Shown: positions 59,601 to 64,000 of the stretch, in pieces
How positions within the stretch are numbered: the first letter of the stretch is position 1
How the letters are laid out: each line of letters begins with the position of its first letter
DNA from: Macrostomum hystrix
Lineage: Eukaryota; Platyhelminthes; Macrostomidae
Reading direction: 5' to 3'
DNA length: 64,000 nucleotides
Assembly (NCBI GenBank): GCA_950097015.1
Contig: CATNEN010000038.1
Location: forward strand, 13,200,001-13,264,000
Notes under the pieces: model-generated
Seen by the model: the letters and a program-made list of their open reading frames with translations, nothing else
What the model was told of the DNA's origin: nothing
Database searches by the model: none
Position numbers and translations under genes: made by a program

Positions 59601-62308
59601 GAACAATTAGAGCACCTTGCTCACGTGCTTGAAGAGCTTAACGCGTGCTGCTGGCACACATCACGTCAAACTCATATTTCAGGTATATTGCTAATATTTG
59701 AATATAAGGCTCTAGCTCGTTTTCTCGATTCAAAATATCGTTGACACTACCCCTGTCAGCAGATCTAGCGAAAGCTTGTTGCTGGCGATGTGAACACGCT
59801 ATAACTAGCTGCTCTCGCGGATAGCGTTGGGCTGCTAAAGCAGTCCAGAAATAACTTTTGCAGCTTTAGCTAGCCTGTTTGACTATAAAGTGTTTTGATG
59901 CACGCCTATTCATGAACAAGTGTAAATGAACACGTGCTGGCACACATCGCGTCATACTCATATTTTAGGTATATTGCTAATATTCTAGAGATCAAGTTTG
60001 TTTTCCTGATTAAAAAGTGCGTTAAAACACACCCCTGTAGGCAGATGCATCTGAAGCTTGTTGCTTGCTCTGTGAACACGATATGGCTAGCTGCACTCGT
60101 GGATCGCATTAGGCTGCGATAGCAGCACTAAATTACATTTGCAGCTCTAGCTAGCCTGCTTGACAGTGACAAGCGGGTTGATTCAAGTGTAAAGAACAAT
60201 TAGAGCACCTTGCTCACGTGCTTGAAGAGCTTAACGCGTGCTGCTGGCACACATCACGTCAAACTCATATTTCAGGTATATTGCTAATATTTGAATATAA
60301 GGTTCTAGCTCGTTTTCTCGATTCAAAATATCGTTGACACTACCCCTGTCAGCAGATCTAGCGAAAGCTTGTTGCAGGCGATGTGAACACGCTATAACTA
60401 GCTGCTCTCGATGATAGCGTTGGGCTGCTAAAGAAGTACAGAAAAACTTTTGCAGCTTTAGCTAGCCTGTTTGACTATAAAGTGTTTTGATGCACGCCTA
60501 TTCATGAACAAGTGTAAATAAACATGTGCTAGCACACATCGCGTCATACTCATATTTTTGGTATATTGCTAATATTCTAGAGATTTAAAGTTTGTTTTCC
60601 TGATTAAAAAGTGCGTTAAAACACACCCCTGTAGGCAGATGCATCTGAAGCTTGTTGCTTGCTCTGTGAACACGATATGGCTAGCTGCACTCGTGGATCG
60701 CATTAGGCTGCGATAGCAGCACTAAATTACATTTGCAGCTCTAGCTAGCCTGCTTGACAGTGACAAGCGGGTTGATTCAAATGTAAAGAACAATTAGAGC
60801 ACCTTGCTCACGTGCTTAAAGAGCTTAACGCGTGCTGCTGGCACACATCACGTCAACCTCATATTTCAGGTATATTGCTAATATTCTGAATATAAGGTTC
60901 TAGCTCGTTTTCTCGATTGAAAAGATCGTTGACAATTCCCCTGTCAGCAGATCTAGCGAAAGCTTGTTGCTGGCGATGTGAACACGCTATAACTAGCTGC
61001 TCTCGCGGATAGCGTAGGGCTGCTAAAGCAGTACAGAAATAACTTTTGCAGCTTTAGCTAGCCTGTTTGACTATAAAGTGTTTTGATGCACGCCTATTCA
61101 TGAACAAGTGTAAATGAACATGTGCTAGCACACATCGCGTCATACTCATATTTTAGGTATATTGCTAATATTCTAGACATCAAGTTTGTTTTCCTGATTA
61201 AAAAGTGCGTTAAAACACACCCCTGTAGGCAGATGCATCTGAAGCTTGTTGCTTGCTCTGTGAACACGATATGGCTAGCTGCACTCGTGGATCGCATTAG
61301 GCTGCGATAGCAGCACTAAATTACATTTGCAGCTCTAGCTAGCCTGCTTGACAGTGACAAGCGGGTTGATTCAAATGTAAAGAACAATTAGAGCACCTTG
61401 CTCACGTGCTTGAAGAGCTTAACGCGTGCTGCTGGCACACATCACGTCAAACTCATATTTGAGGTATATTGCTAAAATTCTAAATATAGGGTTCTAGCTC
61501 GTTTTCTCGATTCATAATATCGTTCACAATTCCCCTGTCAGCAGATCTAGCGAAAGCTTGTTGCTGGCGATGTGAACACGCTATAACTAGCTGCTCTCGA
61601 TGATAGCGTTGGGCTGCTAAAGAAGTACAGAAAAACTTTTGCAGCTTTAGCTAGCCTGTTTGACTATAAAGTGTTTTGATGCACGCCTATTCATGAACAA
61701 GTGTAAATGAACATGTGCTGGCACACATCGCGTCATACTCATATTTTAGGTATATTGCTAATATTCTAGAGATCAAGTTTGTTTTCCTGATTAAAAAGTG
61801 CGTTAAAACACACCCCTGTAGGCAGATGCATCTGAAGCTTGTTGCTTGCTCTGTGAACACGATATGGCTAGCTGCACTCGTGGATCGCATTAGGCTGCGA
61901 TAGCAGCACTAAATTACATTTGCAGCTCTAGCTAGCCTGCTTGACAGTGACAAGCGGGTTGATTCAAATGTAAAGAACAATTAGAGCACCTTGCTCACGT
62001 GCTTGAAGAGCTTAACGCGTGCTGCTGGCACACATCACGTCAAACTCATATTTCAGGTATATTGCTAAAATTCTAAATATAGGGTTCTAGCTCGTTTTCT
62101 CGATTCATAATATCGTTCACAATTCCCCTGTCAGCAGATCTAGCGAAAGCTTGTTGCTGGCGATGTGAACACGCTATAACTAGCTGCTCTCGCGGATAGC
62201 GTAGGGCTGCTAAAGAAGTACACAAAAACTTTTGCAGCTTTAGCTAGCCTGTTTGACTATAAAGTGTTTTGATGCACGCCTATTCATGAACAAGTGTAAA
62301 TGAACATG

Positions 62309-62594
62309 TGCTGGCACACATCGCGTCATACTCATATTTCAGGTATATTGCTAATATTTGAATATAAGGTTCTAGCTCGTTTTCTCGATTAAAGTGATCG
62401 TTGAAAATTCCCCTGTCAGCAGATCTAGCGAAAGCTTGTTGATGGCGATGTGAACACGCTATAACTAGCTGCTCTCGCGGATAGCGTAGGGCTGCTAAAG
62501 CAGTACAGAAATAACTTTTGCAGCTTTAGCTAGCCTGTTTGACTATAAAGTGTTTTGATGCACGCCTATTCATGAACAAGTGTAAATGAACATG
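62309..62594. repeat. B/A chimeric half-unit following an A half
   Basis: The unit opens with the B start (tgctggcacacatcgcgtc, then atactcatattt) and switches within the first 40 bases to A sequence (caggtatattgctaatattt), ending with an A tail. It sits between an A half (62023-62308) and a B half, giving A-A-B order like that at 81-655. Confidence 0.82.
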
Positions 62595-64000
62595 TGCTGG
62601 CACACATCGCGTCATACTCATATTTTAGGTATATTGCTAATATTCTAGAGATTTAAAGTTTGTTTTCCTGATTAAAAAGTGCGTTAAAACACACCCCTGT
62701 AGGCAGATGCATCTGAAGCTTGTTGCTTGCTCTGTGAACACGATATGGCTAGCTGCACTCGTGGATCGCATTATTCTGCGATAGCAGCACTAAATTACAT
62801 TTGCAGCTCTAGCTAGCCTGCTTGACAGTGACAAGCGGGTTGATTCAAATGTAAGGAACAATTAGAGCACCTTGCTCACGTGCTTGAAGAGCTTAACGCG
62901 TGCTGCTGGCACACATCACGTCAAACTCATATTTGAGGTATATTGCTAAAATTCTAAATATAGGGTTCCAGCTCGTTTTCTCGATTCATAATATCGTTCA
63001 CAATTCCCCTGTCAGCAGATCTAGCGAAAGCTTGTTGCTGGCGATGTGAACACGCTATAACTAGCTGCTCTCGCGGATAGCGTTGGGCTGCTAAAGAAGT
63101 ACAGAAAAACTTTTGCAGCTTTAGCTAGCCTGTTTGACTATAAAGTGATTTGATGCACGCCTATTCATGAACAAGTGTAGATGAACATGTGCTGGCACAC
63201 ATCGCGTCATACTCATATTTTAGGTATATTGTTAATATTCTAGAGATCAAGTTTGTTTTCCTGATTAAAAAGTGCGTTAAAACACACCCCTGTAGGCAGA
63301 TGCATCTGAAGCTTGTTGCTTGCTCTGTGAGCACGATATGGCTAGTTGCACTCGTGGATCGCATTAGGCTGCGATAGCAGCACTAAATTACATTTGCAGC
63401 TCTAGCTAGCCTGCTTGACAGTGACAAGCGGGTTGATTCAAGTGTAAAGAACAATTAGAGCACCTTGCTCACGTGCTTGAAGAGCTTAACGCGTGCTGCT
63501 GGCACACATCACGTCAAACTCATATTTCAGGTATATTGCTAATATTTGAATATAAGGTTCTAGCTCGTTTTCTCGATTGAACAGATCGTTGACAATCCCC
63601 CTGTCAGCAGATCTAGCGAAAGCTTGTTGCTGGCGATGCGAACACGCTATAACTAGCTGCTCTCGCGGATAGCGTTGGGCTGCTAAAGAAGTACAGAAAT
63701 AACTTTTGCAGCTTTTGCTAGCCTGTTTACTATAAAAAGTGTTTTGATGCACGCCTATTCATGAACAAGTGTAAATGAACATGTGCTGGCACACATCGCG
63801 TCATACTCATATTTTAGGTATATTGCTAATATTCTAGAGATCAAGTATGTTTTCCTGATTTAAAAGTGCGTTAAAACACACCCCTGTAGGCAGATGCATC
63901 TGAAGCTTGTTGCTTGCTCTGTGAACACGATATGGCTAGCTGCACTCGTGGATCGCATTAGGCTGCGATAGCAGCACTAAATTACATTTGCAGCTCTAGC

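Larger units (their letters stand above)
53675..64000. repeat. Right-hand satellite subfamily, part 2 (~593-bp dimers)
   Basis: About 17 dimers continue the subfamily on the left of the retrotransposon. Rare variants are shared with 45.8-48.7 kb at an offset of 10,311 bp: actcatattgcagg (46397 and 56708), aacacgtgctgg (46652 and 56963), gcagctttagctagcctgc (46270 and 56581) and gattcaaatgtaaag (47498 and 57809). The rare tctagccatc and gtgcaaatg pair at about 53988-54056 recurs at about 58735-58803. The array becomes irregular after 61.4 kb. The last dimers (63.4-64.0 kb) return to left-type features such as caagtatg and tttactataaaaag. No gene is visible. Confidence 0.9.

Overview
The window is almost entirely tandem satellite DNA from a eukaryotic genome, interrupted by one young LTR retrotransposon and one short piece of unrelated sequence. 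Host taxonomy cannot be read from the satellite. The retrotransposon Gag and an arthropod-like TATA plus initiator arrangement in its LTR hint at an invertebrate, perhaps an arthropod, but this is a weak inference. I see no cellular protein gene, tRNA or rRNA. The many short open frames in the satellite recur only because the repeats are near-identical. SATELLITE UNIT: the basic repeat is a dimer of about 593-596 bp made of two related but diverged halves. Half A is about 285-288 bp and starts with tgctggcacacatcacgtc. Half B is about 307 bp and starts with tgctggcacacatcgcgtc. About 95 dimers are present, all in the same orientation. LAYOUT: 1-1248 irregular start with two A halves in tandem; 1249-6660 a 1,502-bp higher-order repeat (HOR) containing a 312-bp A/B chimeric unit; 6661-31053 595-bp dimers in multi-dimer blocks recurring at offsets of about 1,785, 3,572, 4,164 and 5,949 bp; 31054-33437 mixed dimers, beginning with a copy of a block that lies 6,543 bp to the left; 33438-37623 a two-dimer 1,196-bp HOR; 37624-42970 594-bp dimers, ending in near-identical simple tandem copies; 42971-43385 a B/A chimera joined to 165 bp of non-satellite, hairpin-rich sequence; 43386-48707 and 53675-64000 a different subfamily of 593-bp dimers, split by the retrotransposon. 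RETROTRANSPOSON: 48708-53674 (4,967 bp, minus orientation) has two 1,045-bp LTRs that I read as identical, TG...CA ends, a 4-bp AGAG target duplication, a primer binding site, a polypurine tract and one long intact gag frame with a CCHC zinc knuckle. There is no protease, reverse transcriptase, RNase H or integrase, and no room for them, so this is a gag-only, non-autonomous element that would depend on pol enzymes supplied elsewhere. The satellite on either side is in register apart from the AGAG duplication, so the element inserted after the surrounding array had formed. MAIN POINTS OF INTEREST: the intact gag-only element with a long, unrecognised C-terminal region in Gag; the foreign hairpin segment sitting exactly at the boundary between two satellite subfamilies; and the layered HOR structure, in which rare variants date successive block duplications.
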